A stretch of 64,000 nt of DNA from Acanthornis magna (taxonomy: Eukaryota; Chordata; Aves; Passeriformes; Acanthizidae). Location: positions 13,077,501 to 13,141,500 of the forward strand of contig JAWUZG010000036.1 of NCBI GenBank assembly GCA_036785705.1, read 5' to 3'. Position 1 is the stretch's first letter. Each line of letters begins with the position of its first letter. Positions 13,022 to 25,250 of this stretch are shown piece after piece. The translations under genes were made by a program, and so were the position numbers. The notes under the pieces are model-generated. The model saw nothing but the letters and a program-made list of their open reading frames with translations, did no database searches and had not been told where the DNA came from.

Positions 13022-13855
13022 CTGGAAACAAGAAGATAAGACGCTACAAAGATGACATGATTGATGCCAGATGAAAGAACTGTTGTACAGTAGAATATAT
13101 ACAGAAGCCAAATGAAACTGTGTGGCTAATTTGGAATGTCTGTAAGGGGTCAGACCCACCACTTACAAATCAAAATATTGAGGAAAGGCAAAACACAGAA
13201 GACAAATAGCAGTTATAGGCCATGTGTTTTAGAGCAGTTACGCCATGAGATCTATTGCATGAAATGATATGTTATAATGAGCAGGAAAAAAAACAAGTGA
13301 CAGATTTCAAGACAGTTGCTGGGAACTTTTGGATCCTCCGTAAGTTGAAAAGCCTTGGATAAAATACCTTTATTGGAGTTCAAGAATTAAATAAATTATC
13401 TGAAGTTGGAAGACTAAGTTATTATTTAGATGCCTAAATATGAATAAGTTGATGAATGGGTGCAATCAAATGCAAAGATCAATACATTTACTTCTCACAC
13501 CAGAACTATTCTAGTAAATAAATCTACTGTTGGAGGATGGTATGATTTGTACATCGTTATTTCACTAAATACAACCATTAAAATTACATTTTTGTGTGCT
13601 TAATATGTACATTTTAGTTTAGTCGAGCATTGATTTCCATACACTTCTGAATGTATCTAGATACTGTATGTGGCATGATACTTGTTCCTCTGTCTGAAGT
13701 TCTGAGAGTGGGTATGGATGACATGCCTTACTCCCTTTACATTTACTCAGTTAAAGACAAATTATCCCAAAAAGTAACAGTGGAAGATGACATTCTTAAG
13801 TTCACAGATCTTGAAAACAAAATTTGAAAAATGGCCTAAGATGCATAAAATCTTA

Positions 13856-14568
13856 GACCTGGAGAATGGATCAAGAGCAGCTTTGAAGACAGAGACTTAG
13901 GGGTATTTGTGAACAAAAAGCTCAATGTGACCCAGCCATGAGCACTCACAGCTCAGAAAGCCAAACATGTCCTGGGCTGCATCCAGAGCAGCGTGGGCAG
14001 CAGGGCCAGGGAGGGGATTCTGCCCCTCTGCTCTGCTCTGCTGAGACCCCACCTGCAGTGCTGCATCAGCTCTGGGGTTTTGAGCACCAGAAGGACATGG
14101 ACCTGTTGGAGTGGGTCCAGAGGAGGGCCACTAAAATGATTAGATGGACAGCACACCTCTCCCATGATGAAAGAATGACGCAGTTGGGGCTGAACACCCT
14201 GGAGAAAAGGAGGCTCTGGGGAGACCTTATCGTGCCTTCCAGCACCTGAAGTGGACCTACAGGGAAGGCAGAAAGTGAATTTTTACAAGGCCATGTAGTG
14301 ATAGGACAAGGAAGACTGGCTTTAAACTGAAAAGGGAGAGGTTTAGGTTACATAACAGTAAGAAATTTCTTACTGTGGGAGTGGTGAGCCACTACAACAG
14401 TTTGCCTAGAGAGATTGTGGACTCCCCATCCCTAGAAGAGTTCAAAACAAAAGTGAATGGAGCTCTGAGTAACCTGGTCTAGTGGAAAGATCACTGACCA
14501 TGGCATAAAAGTTGGAGCTAGATGAATCTTTAAGGTCCTTCCAACCCAAACCATTCTATGATTCCATA
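13856..14568 (+). mobile_element. CR1 LINE 3' fragment
   Basis: A CR1 copy holding the last part of ORF2 and the 3' UTR. It shares with the 8.75 kb copy the stretches for GCIQSS, LPLCSALLRPH and LEWVQRRA, and it ends in the CR1 signature ACCATTCTATGATTCCATAA. It is more strongly 5'-truncated than its neighbour and has frameshifts. A C-terminal frame of about 100 codons (13938-14249) survives in it, but this is repeat sequence and not a host gene. Confidence 0.93.
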
Positions 14569-17500
14569 ATTTTTTGTATCAAGGTGATTTTTATTTTGTC
14601 ACTATCCGGTAAAAAATAAATAACTGAAGTCCAGATCCACCAAACCAAATTTTCCCCTTGAAATAGCAGTCAAAAACACAGTCAACCTGCTATTTTTAAC
14701 ATATCTCAAGTACTTAATTGTACACTAAATGAAAATAACACTGCAATCAACCATTTGATAACTAAAATTTACTCACTTCCCTGAAGGCATTACTTGTGCC
14801 CTGAAGGCATTATTTGCCTATAAAGAACATAGTTGGATATTGTAGAGGGGTGGGTTGTCACAGATACAAAGGCAAACAAAACCAACTTTTGAAACATTTC
14901 TTCCCTAGTATCTGTCTGCATGTATCACTGGGGTCTATGAGACTCTGTGCTTGATGCTTCTACTATTACCAGAAAGGCTATTTCACCCTGAAGGGCTTGT
15001 GCCATTCTGAATCTCCAAGGTATATAAAAAATGAGCAGTACTTTTTTTTTTTACAGTTTAAAGAAAGTTAAACTGAAAACTTTTCATTGTTTGAGTAGCA
15101 AGGTTATACTGACATCAACAGAAAATAAAGTGCTCTAAGAACTGATGGTTTAAGAACTTGGACTTCAAAATCTGTTCAAATAAATTTGTAAAGAAAAATA
15201 AATCCATTAATAACCTGAATAAGACAAATGAAAGGGATGGAATATAAAATGTTATGACACAATATGGAAATCTTTTTTTTTTCTTAAAATGTTCCATAGA
15301 TCATGTTATTGTTCAACTAGGCATAGAGCGGACCTTAGAATTTCACCAAATAACTGTTGAGTCAAGCCCAAAAACTTGTGAAGGACATTCAAATGCTCTG
15401 TTACAGTTACATCCTAACTGGATGTGATAATCCATATGATTTAAACCTCAGCTACTGACATTGAAAATGTATCCACATGTCAGGTGAAACACTTGTTACT
15501 GGCTAAAACTAAGAATTTGGTCAGTCTTATACAAAAATCATTACATAAGGAGCTAGAATTCATTGCAGATGAGAAGAGTTAATGTCATCTCTTTTCACCT
15601 CTGTAAGAATTATGTTTTCATGAGGAGAACAAGCCATCGTCTGTCACACCGAAGTAAACCAATTCAAATGAGACAATATGAAATAACGCAACCTAAACTA
15701 ATTGCTTCAGACAATTTAAAATATGAAGCCATGATGATTTAGAAAAAAAAAAATCTTCCACTTTTTTTCAATGTTACTGAATTAAGTCATTCAGTAAAAT
15801 TTGAAGTTTTGACATAAGTAGACTAGAGATCATCTTTTTGAGAGATTTACTAAGCCAAATAGAACTAAAATAAACACACTCCTTCATATAACTAAATTTG
15901 AGATTTGGGTATACTCAGTTTCACTACAACTTTCCAGAGGTTCAGAATCTTTAATATTCAGTCAATTGCTTTATTCAGTTCTCAACAGCAGAGGAGTTAC
16001 TGCCTAAATAAGGCAAAACACAAATTTTCATACCATTTTTCATTACACATTTTTAAAAGCAGTAATAAATTCTCAAGGTAATCTAGGAATATAAATTTAG
16101 CTAGTTGTAAAATTAGAGAAATAAATTCCCTTTATTCCTCTTAATATTTTTATATGCTTCATATTACAAGCAGATCAGACACTTGAAAATAGTTTCCTAC
16201 AAAGAATTATTCATTCCATTTTTCAGATGCTGTGCTTGATTCTAACCACTCCTTTGAAGCCTTTTATTTTGTGCCCTCCATTTTGCTAATTCCATGGAGT
16301 GAGTCACAGAGGGAAAATTATTCTGTTTATTAACATCTACTGACAAGTAGCTTTTACTGGAAATATTCTTGTATTTTGTAATGGTTAAAATAACAATTAT
16401 CTTAAATCATTCTGCTATGATCAAAGAGTTAACTGAGCCACAAAAAATATCTAGCATCCTGTACTCAGTTTAGGTTTCAGCAGGCAATACTGAATTAATA
16501 TTAGAAAGAAAATTGCCTTTTAGCATAGCTTATCAGTGAAACCTAACTAACTCTGTTTTAATGAGATGAAAGTATAAGCTGTAAATTATAATTGTTGACC
16601 AACCTTCTTCATTTTTTTGTCAGCTTTCAACATATTTTGTTGTTCTCTTTCCCTCTGCTCTTCTCCCTGCCCATAAATATATGTTGAAAATACAAAACAA
16701 AATAGTCTGTCTTCACTTATAGACCTGGATGATTCTTGGCTGTCTATGAATGCCAAATACATGGATTTCATATGAATCTGCCAATTTTCCAAAATACTGA
16801 ACACTAAATTTTTTTTTCCAGTAGGAGCCAAATTCCTCAAAAGAACTCCTCTGTGAATGAAATGCTATACCGACTAAACTCAGGTCAGAATGTTTAGAAA
16901 CAATGTAAGCACCCACTAGCCTACTTACAAAATACTTTTTAAATGAAAAAACATAAATAATAAGCAATCAGTCATGTTTTTTATAATAATAACTTTAATA
17001 GGTTTGAGGTTTTTTCCTAATTACTAAATTACACTTAAGAGGTAGTGGTGCAGGGTAATTTTTGCTGTATGAAACTGCAGCTATGGATTAACTCTTCCCA
17101 TAGAAAAGGCAACTCTTTGTAAGCAGGTAAGAGTGAAAAGACTGTAGAAGGACTGCATGAAGACTCAGCAGGTGTTTTATGAGTACAAGAAGCTTCAGTT
17201 TAGTTTCTACTATTGCAACTTGATTTTCCAAGAGGATATAAATCAGCAAGACTTTCAGCAAGTTGATAGGATGCTCCAAAAAATGACTTTAAGTTAGCCT
17301 GAAAATGACTGGATAAAAGACTTTCCCTACTTATAACAAGATAAAGCATTTCAAAGTGTTTCCAACCCAAATTAACAAAAACAGTAGTGCATCAAAAGGA
17401 TTGAGGTAGGAAATAACAACTTCATTTTCAGATTATATGATGAGGACAGAAGACCAGAAGACAGGCCTTGGCAAGTTCCACATTTCAAATACAAAAAAGT

Positions 17501-17679
17501 TTAGTTTGAGTCAGTTGTAGTAATATAAATGTAAGTATAGTAGTAATCTGAAAATGCACATTATGTGTTCTCATTATTCTGGAACAATAGTTAAAATCCC
17601 AACAGCATACTCACCTAACTAGGACATCCAAATTGAGAAATGAGAGTTTATATTAGCTTGTGTGGTTTAATTATCTCAC

Positions 17680-17741
17680 CTGAGCAGAAATTTTGCAAGC
17701 AAAAGTGCTATAACTATTGTATGGAAGACCATAGAGTCCTT
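17680..17741 (-). CDS. Candidate internal exon, unknown gene
   Basis: A 62-base minus-strand segment with a strong acceptor (AAACCCCTTTCCACAG) and a strong donor (CTCAG|GTGAGATAA). Two frames are open, one of them containing GLYGLPYNSYSTFACKISAQ, so the coding frame is not decided by the sequence alone. No family is recognised. Its phases can be joined to the upstream 18686-18741 segment. Confidence 0.25.
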
Positions 17742-18685
17742 CTGTGGAAAGGGGTTTAATTTACATACACACATACAGACACATACCTAACACTGATGGG
17801 TCTAACCTATCAGGGGGGCTGTCAGGCTTAGTTGAGTAGAGTATCCAGAATATTTTCAACTTTTCACATGAAAACCTTACAGTAAGTCAAAGAACTGCAA
17901 ATATAAAAAATAAACAAATGAACCCTTGCCCTATTTGCAAAGAGCAGAAATTTTTTTCATCTCTTATCTGATATTCAGCATGCTGACAGCTGGTCAGATG
18001 CTACTGGGCAGACAAGGTGTTAGAAATACAAAGGAAAAGGCTTAAGGTACCTTAAAACTAAACTCTTTGTTTCAGTGAGTATCTTACTACCTCTTACTAC
18101 ATTCATTCTAATATGAGAAATAAACTTTGACTATGCCTGAATAAAAGTTACACCTGTCACTGAGCATAAGAAAACAGGGATTTAGGTGACCTTTTATATT
18201 TAGAAGTACTGTGAAAATCTGGTGGCCAGAGACCAGAATTCTTTGTCTTTAAAAGACTACTTCTTAGTTTATTTTTTTCCCCAAATTCAGGTTCAAATCC
18301 AGATTTCCAAAGGAGAAACTCAGATTTTCCTCTAGTGTTGTTAAGTATAAAATATATGAAAATTAATTAAATACTGTATTGAAATGCAGTTAGGAAAGAA
18401 GCCTTTTTTCTTCCTTCCCAATAAAATATAAATAATAAAATTATTCTAGAAAAAGCAGATGAATAAATATTGCATGAAACATTCCAGTTAGAAGTGAAGA
18501 GTTACATCATGAGAAGGGCATAGTACTGATCATACTCAGCTCCCCATGATAACTTCGTGAGCTGAGGTGACTCATCATGTCCTAAGAACATAACGAAAAG
18601 CTGATTTCAGGAATTAGCATAATATCTTCATTTTCCATCAGTTTTCTTTAGAGTTACATATTCTACTTTTATAAACTGCAATAAC

Positions 18686-18741
18686 CTGCATAACAATGGT
18701 AAGCCAAACCAATTTTGGCTGGCTGAAAGTCGTGCAGAGTT
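18686..18741 (-). CDS. Candidate exon with strong acceptor, weak donor
   Basis: On the minus strand an excellent acceptor (ATCTTTTATTTTTGCCTCTTACAG, of which the last 15 bases are nearly all pyrimidine) precedes a frame reading TLHDFQPAKIGLAYHCYA. The only nearby donor is GCAG|GTTATT, which is poor at position +3, so the 3' boundary is uncertain. No homologue is recognised. Confidence 0.18.
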
Positions 18742-18841
18742 CTGTAAGAGGCAAAAATAAAAGATGTAGCATCATTAAGAATATTGGCAAAAACAGAAGA
18801 TGAAATATTATTAATGATTGCATTAATTCAGGGATTTACTA

Positions 18842-20218
18842 ATCACAGAATTCTGAGTTTGAAAAGACCTTGAAGATTGAGTCCAACCTTAGACTGACCA
18901 TCTTATCAACCAGACCACAGAACTAAGTGTCATGTCCAGTCATTTCTGGAACACCTCCAAGGATCATGACGTCATCTCCCTGGGCAGCCCATTTTAAAGC
19001 TTAACAACCCTTTCAGTGAAGAACTTCTTCCTGATGTCCATCTTGAACTCCCTGGTGCAGCCTGAGGCCACATCCTCTTGTCCTATCATGTGTTTCTTGG
19101 GAGAAGAGGCCAACTCCTACCTGGCTGCAATCTCCTTTCACGCAGTTGTAGAGAGTGATAAGGTCACCCTTGACCCTCCTTTTCTCCAGGAAAAACACCC
19201 TCAGCCCCCTCAGCTCCATTGTCCTTCTCTGGACTCGCTCCAGCCCCTCAATGTCTTTCTTGCACTCAGGGGCCCAGAACTGGACACAGCACTCGAGCTG
19301 TGGCCTCACCAGTGCCCAGTCCAGGGGACAATCCCTGCCCTGCTCCTGCTGGCCACACCGTTGCTGATCCAGGCCAGGATGCCATTGGCCTTCTTGGCCA
19401 CCTGGGCACAGCCTGGCTCATGTCCAGCTGCTGTCACCAGCACCCCCAGGGCCTTTTCCCCTGGGCACTTTCCAGCCACTCTGTCCCAGCCTGTGGCACT
19501 GCCTGGGGCTGTTGTGACCCAAGGGCAGGACCTGGGACTTGGCCTTGTTGAACCTCACACCATTGGCCTCAGCCCCTGATCCAGCCTGTCCAGATCCCTC
19601 TGCAGAGCCTTCCTGCCCTCCAGCAGATCAGCACTCCCATTCAGTTTGGTGTTGCCTGTGAATTTACTGAGGGTGCACTCAATCCTCTCATTCAGATCAT
19701 CAGTACAGAAACTGAACAGAGCTGGTCCCAGTCCTAAGCTATGGGAATCATCACTCATGACCGGTCACCTGCTGGATATAAATCCATCCACAGCCAGTCT
19801 CTGGGCCTAGCAATCCTGCCAGATTCTAATCCAGCAGAGAATGCACCTGTTCACTCCCAGCGCTTCCAGCTTTTCCAGGAGAATGCTGTGGGAATCAGTG
19901 TCAAAGGTTTAGCTGTAGTCCAGGCAGACAACATCGACAGCCTTTCCCTCCTGCGCTAGGCAGGTCACCTAGTCATAAAAGCAGATCGGGTTGGTCAAGC
20001 AGAACCTGCCTTTCTAAATCCATGCTGGCTTGGCCTGATCCTCTGTTTGTCCTGCAAATGCCACATAATGGCACAAAAGATGATGTGTTCTATGACCTTC
20101 CTCGGCACCGAGGTCAGGCTTACGGGCCTGTAGCTCCCCAGATCCTCCTTCCAGCCCATGCTGTGGACGGCCATCAAACTGGCCAACTTCCAGTCATCTT
20201 GGACCTCCCCTGTTAGAC
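18842..20218 (-). mobile_element. CR1 LINE, minus strand
   Basis: A 5'-truncated CR1 on the minus strand. Its 5' (high-coordinate) end encodes the reverse transcriptase block GSYRPVSLTSVP followed by IRPSQHGF at about 20000-20190. The catalytic FADD position is mutated, reading FTGN near 19665. The low-coordinate end is the CR1 3' terminus (complement of AATCACAGAATTCTGAG). Reading frames on both strands up to 187 codons occur because this stretch is GC-rich. They are not genes. The block 19223-19484 is nearly identical to 46188-46449. Confidence 0.95.
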
Positions 20219-22459
20219 AGCACTAATGATGAATCATGGTTAATGATGATAAATGATGATACTAAGAAGCTTTTGAAAAACTAGTTAGCAATAAAATTAA
20301 TACAAGGCAAAGGGTAACATGTATAAACATGAATTTGCACTGTTTTTCATTTAAGTATATAGAGTAACAATGGTCAAGTAAATATGATGGGATTAAAAAG
20401 GAAGAAAGAGAAGATTTTTTTTTCTTTTATTCACTGCCTTGATAAGCAAAATAAATTTTATTCAACCTTAATAGGATGAAATTTGATAGAAAAGGATGAA
20501 TAGACATAGGTTACATTTTTGATTTTGAAGTTAAGGTATTAATCTGTGAATTAATTGCAAATCTCTGCCAGTTTAAAGGCAAGTATTCTTGAACACAGGT
20601 TTTTTGCTTCTATTTTCCCTATGGTAGAGCTAAAATGCACATGCAGTATTTGTTTATGCAATAGGCAAGCTAAAATTGAATACCATATTTATCTTTATTT
20701 GGTTTAATGCAGATAGAATGCAATGGAAAGGAAATCCAGGTTACATAACTCAGCAGTAAATGTTTCTAAAATAATTTTCAGTGTGAATGGCAGTAGGCTG
20801 CATACTGTTGATACATAATTTATGCTCTATAGTGTGAAATGTGTTAAGTTGCTATAAAATCCTACTCCTCCAATTACCATAACAAATGTGTCAGTATTTC
20901 TAGACCTAACTTTATCCTCATCCAGGATGCCATTTGCCCCAACCACTGGACCCCTTTAATGTATTTTCTATTTGCTTCTCTACAACCCAAACCCTTGGAA
21001 ACAGTTTGAAACAAAATACCTCTTGTTTTTTGCCTACTCCAGTTTCAGTTTTATAAGCCATTTAGAGTCCATTCAAACTGTAGCTACACTTATCTGTCTG
21101 ATACAGTTGTGCTCCCATTCATACTGCTTAGGAACATAGACATTTTATAGCTGCTTTTTGCCATTAGCCTATTCCTACCTATTGCTAGCATTACTAGGAG
21201 GATTCAGATACTAGAATTCTCACTACATTTCCCAAAGGTTATGGGTTCCAAATCAAGCCCTACTCTATAGGCCATCACCCTTTGGCTCTTGTTTCCCTAA
21301 ATCCATTTGGAGTGCCTAAAACAAAAGTCATATCCACCCTCTTGACTTGTTACAGAACATTAAATCCTGGATATTGAAAACAATAAATTATATTTCAGAA
21401 AGGTTCATCTTTTTACTTCCCTGAAACTCTTTCTCCCCATATTCCACGTGAGACAGGCAGGAAGTGGCACATGAAGGCATAATGCATTTCTCTAAGGTAG
21501 AGATAACACCTTCAATATCAACTGAGAGTCCTACTTCTAAAATATTTGGTTCTGCATGTTCATAGATGTTACAAATATCATGAATCATATGTCACAGGCC
21601 ATAGGACACCTTTAAAGTGTTGTATCAGCATTGAAGAAACATTATTAAAGATGATAAACTAGCATTTGTATCGAATAAACATAAAACTATTTGTGTCCCA
21701 TGGAAGATATCCTTTCTTTTCTCTTCACTGTCATTCTTTAAAGGACATCTGAAAGTAGCATGAGAGATTATATACATATGGAACACTTTATGACAACTTC
21801 TATTTGCAGTAGAAAAGGATAGCATTACCTTACAGGCAATGCATGGATTTTTGAAGGTTCGGAATTAATAGAAAGGCAATGACTGGCAGCTTAACACCCT
21901 GACACTCAAAATGCCCATTACAGACCTACTGTAGCATGAATAAGCAAATTTGCCTATTCTCTGAGAGCTGAGATGAACAACAGCATGTTAAAAACACTTG
22001 CATCCTAAATTAAAGCCTGTGATTAGGTAAGCACAAATGCAGGCAGAAACCATGGTACGGTTTGCATTCAGTTAAAGTGGCAAATATAGAACATATAATT
22101 ATCTTCCTATGTCTTCCCAGTAAACACTTCTGCTGCGCTTCCCTAGACAACGGGTTCACATACTGTGACAGACAGCAAGGGCCGGCAAGGAGCAGACAGG
22201 GAAGACAGGTAACTAGATTTTAGAGAAAACAACTTAAAAACGGCTGGTTTATTCCAAACGCATTTCAGCAGACTTCAATGTTCATGTTTGAAAAATGCTT
22301 ACTCAGGAGATGAACCTTGTGGGTGAAGGAATGCTTAAAACAATTTCTCTAAGTTAGTAAGAACAGAAGTAAACCATATTCTTAGAAGACAATGGAAGCG
22401 GTTTCCCTGTCAGGCGCGGGCACACCTGCAGTGTCCTTTCCAGCACACTCTGCTAAAAA

Positions 22460-22493
<34 letters not shown>

Positions 22494-22549
22494 CCAAACC
22501 CGCCAAAAAGGAAGATGAAACACATCCGAGAGCTCGCTATTCATTTTTT
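20219..22549. other. AT-rich interval upstream of CpG island
   Basis: No repeat was recognised apart from an A/C-rich tract at about 22455-22502. Two adjacent minus-strand frames, at 21388-21588 (66 codons) and 21625-21825 (66 codons), have a coding-like amino-acid mix. The second contains an acceptor-like GCTACTTTCAG. Neither has a convincing donor, so they are not called as genes. Confidence 0.5.
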
Positions 22550-22980
22550 AGTGGATGTGGTTTGAAGCTGGCTCTCAAAGGACTTTACAGAGACCGAAAC
22601 GGTCTCACGGCAAGGCGGCATCAGATGCAATCAAGCACATTAACAGAGGCGCCGGCAGCAGCGCGTGCCCGCTAATTGTCCATTGGGCGCGCGGCCCCGC
22701 CCCCCGCGTGACGCGCGGCGCGCGGGCGCTGCCATTGGCGGCGCGCGGGTGGCGGCGGTGACGGCAGCGCGGGCGCGGCGTTGCCCCGCGCGGCCCCGCG
22801 TGTCCCGCGGCGCGGCCGTCCCGCCGCTGCCCGCGCCCTGCCGTGCGCCGCGCCCCCTGCGCACCGCCGCACGCACGGCACAGCGCCCACCCCGCGCCGG
22901 CCTGCCCGGCCAGCACTGCCGTGCAGCCACCCCCCGGCCCGCCTGCAGCTCCTGGGCTGGGTTGGTTAAGTAGCTTCATA
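22550..22980. promoter_or_regulatory. CpG island, probable promoter
   Basis: About 400 bases of very GC-rich sequence with CpG at or near expectation, in an otherwise AT-rich, CpG-poor window. It contains a GC box (CCCCGCCCC at 22695-22703) and two inverted CCAAT boxes (ATTGG at 22682-22686 and 22734-22738). There is no TATA box. This is the usual architecture of a vertebrate housekeeping or developmental promoter. The CCAAT orientation would suit minus-strand transcription, but CCAAT boxes work both ways. The many overlapping frames (up to 124 codons) reflect the lack of stops in GC-rich DNA. No first exon could be fixed. Confidence 0.8.
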
Positions 22981-24879
22981 ATGTGTTTGCTTCCAGTATG
23001 CTGAAAGACTCAGTATTTACCCAAAGGGCAAAAGTTTTATGGGGAAGTATTTTTTCCTTCGCTAATAGTGTTCATTAAGCACTAACCGAGACATTAATTC
23101 CACATCAGGAGGAAGACATGACGCAACAACCACTGGTAGAATTTATAAGCAAGTTGACTGCACTGTATTGCAAGGCAAGTAGAAAGATTTTTCAGTCAGG
23201 AAGAACTATAGACGCCTGGGATTCAAAGAGGAAACAGATGTTTTAATGATGATAAAGGGATTTTAATGCTATATGATTGTCTTTCAAACAGCCACATTTG
23301 AGAGCCTACCATACAAAAACATTTTACAGCATTTATGCATATCTTTAGTAAATGATTACTGAATTGCCATATGAATGAGCATTTTTTCAGGTCATTTGAA
23401 AGCATATAAATAAAAAAGTTCCAGGACAAACAAAACATAGGGGGTAAATAGGCCTTTGTTATTTTCTTCTAGTCTGGCTAAGAAAGAAATGTGAAGGACT
23501 GTTCTTTTGATACAGGAAGAAAATACATCACCTTGCTCAAAAGACTTATGTAAGAAAACACAACCACAACAATACAATTTCTATGACTTGCCTATTTTGT
23601 AAATACAAAGAAATGCCAAACTCATATTACTTCATCACTACTTACTGTGTAAGATTATCATTTTTCTCATTGCTCTGTTAGTCCTCTTTTGACAATTGTT
23701 TAGGTAACAGCATAGCATGTGGGAGTTGTCACAGTATTTTGCAAACAAGCATTTTGAGTTTAACAGTCTATAATGTGTATTGATTACTCACCATATCCAT
23801 GAATGCCTCCTAAAGGGGAAATTATTCACATGCATCATGTTCACAGGTCTTCCAACATTAGTGTTTTCCTTGTCAGACAGATTTATCTGTTATGGTATTC
23901 ATAGATGCATACCAGAACAACTGCATGAGCAGTCAACAGCAGGGATTATTGCAAGAATTACTGTAATCCACAAAAATAAAAATTCCCAGGATCCAGTGAA
24001 AGACTTCTCACAGGGTTTTCTAGGTACACGTCCATCCATTTATGCATCACTTGCTATTTTAAAAAAAACATTAAACTAATCAGTATACAGAAACTGTTCT
24101 GACAATGCCAACAGTTTGCCTTGATAAAAATCCAAGTGCTTTGACTGTGAATTAAAGCATCTTCATATGCAGCATTTTGAACAGTTGGAAAAGGTTAGTT
24201 AAAAGATAGTTTCTTGCCATCTGTGCCAAATCAGTGTTTAGGGAGAGATGTGTAACTTCAGATTGCTTTGCCATGTTCAGAAATGAATACTGCTTTTTCT
24301 TCTTTCTTAGACACATATTCATCAATGATCAATTTAATGCAGTTTTCCTTTCTTACGAGCCTGGGGAACAGGAGGATGTTTAATAGCCTTGTACAACAAC
24401 CCCAAACTTCTTTCTGAATTTGATACAGTGACTTTGATTCTTCAGCTAAGAAAGAAGGAAGGAAGTATGCTTTTTCCACTCCATAGGACAGGACTACAGT
24501 TAGATACCATCAAGGGATTTGATCATGTCATGATCGAATTCATTTCTGCTGTCTAACCCCGTAATAAGGCTGCCTGCTCCCTTTAAGTGAAATGACTAAG
24601 CTATTGACTGTCACTGCAGAATCTAGTTCTGTTTTGATATTATACTGTATATAAACCCACGTGCATCAATTTGTACGTTGCAAAACGAAAGCAAAGCTAT
24701 AAGTCCCGTGTTACCTAAGCATTCTTTCTCTGCTGTCCTTTTTTCCCAATTCAGCTCCCAGACAGTAGTTATCACTTCTTAGGCTCTGGCAAATATCCTC
24801 GGGAAGATTCTTAAGCCCAGGCTACAGAGACGGCATCTATTTTGAAGCAATGCAGAGTCAACAGGCTCACACTTCCCTT
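22981..24879. other. Interval between two GC-rich islands
   Basis: AT-rich. It holds a minus-strand frame of 73 codons at 24258-24479 that is exon-like (listed separately). Nothing else was recognised. Confidence 0.5.
24258..24445 (-). CDS. Candidate exon, unknown gene
   Basis: On the minus strand a good acceptor (TTCCTTCCTTCTTTCTTAG) opens a frame that runs 62 codons to a TGA at 24258. A possible donor, CTC|GTAAGAAAG, would shorten the exon to 24357-24445. The peptide is mixed and charged, with a basic and acidic C-terminus (EYVSKKEEKAVFISEHGKAI). No family is recognised. No AATAAA follows closely enough to argue for a terminal exon. Confidence 0.22.
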
Positions 24880-25250
24880 TCCCGGACCAGAATTTCCAGC
24901 CTGCCCTCGGGCTGCTGGTCTCCTCGCCCAGCAGCAGCAGCAGCAGCCGCGGCAGCCCCGGACAGTGTCGGGCTGCGTGGCACTGGTCCTGCAGCAGACT
25001 GGGCTCGGCTGCGGAGAGGGCTCTCTCTGCCTGGCAGAGGCTGTGCTGGCGTCAAGGGGGCCCTCTAGGTGGGTTCTCCCGGCACCGCGCAACCTGCCCT
25101 GCCGCTCCCACCCGCCCGGGATGGAGGGGAAGGACAGGACACTAGCGGGACAGCCTTCCTTAGAACGGCCCGTGCCTCCTGCGTGACAAAAAGCGCTGAA
25201 AATTTTGCATGGAAGTGCAAAAATCTGCAGGAAAAGAGACGCGCAGGAAG
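24880..25250. promoter_or_regulatory. Second, weaker GC/CpG-rich island
   Basis: A GC-rich segment with around two dozen CpG sites and a (CAG)6 run at 24929-24946. It lies 2 kb from the stronger island and may belong to the same promoter region or to a 5' exon. Frames are open on both strands (minus 172 codons, plus 114 codons). That is expected from composition, and neither resembles a known protein. Confidence 0.55.

Larger units (their letters stand above)
10129..13855. other. Single-copy interval with candidate minus-strand exons
   Basis: AT-rich sequence between two CR1 copies. It contains four minus-strand segments with exon-like boundaries, listed separately. A GC-elevated patch near 10990-11100 also opens on the minus strand after a pyrimidine-rich AG. 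A frame ending in a strong AAAAAA|GTAAGT donor-like site lies near 10175-10310 on the minus strand. No repeats were recognised. Confidence 0.5.
14569..18841. other. AT-rich single-copy interval
   Basis: Mostly AT-rich. Two exon-like minus-strand segments are listed at 17680-17741 and 18686-18741. A 13-base direct repeat (CCTGAAGGCATTA) occurs twice near 14780-14815. The other small frames here have no recognisable similarity. Confidence 0.55.

Noticed and set aside
19016..19579. 187-codon plus-strand frame
   Set aside because: It is the antisense of a CR1 copy. The same peptide recurs at 46158-46454 for the same reason.
22605..22979. Overlapping frames of 60-124 codons on both strands
   Set aside because: They lie in the CpG island, where stop codons are rare. 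The compositions are A/R/P/G-rich on every strand and no frame is preferred.
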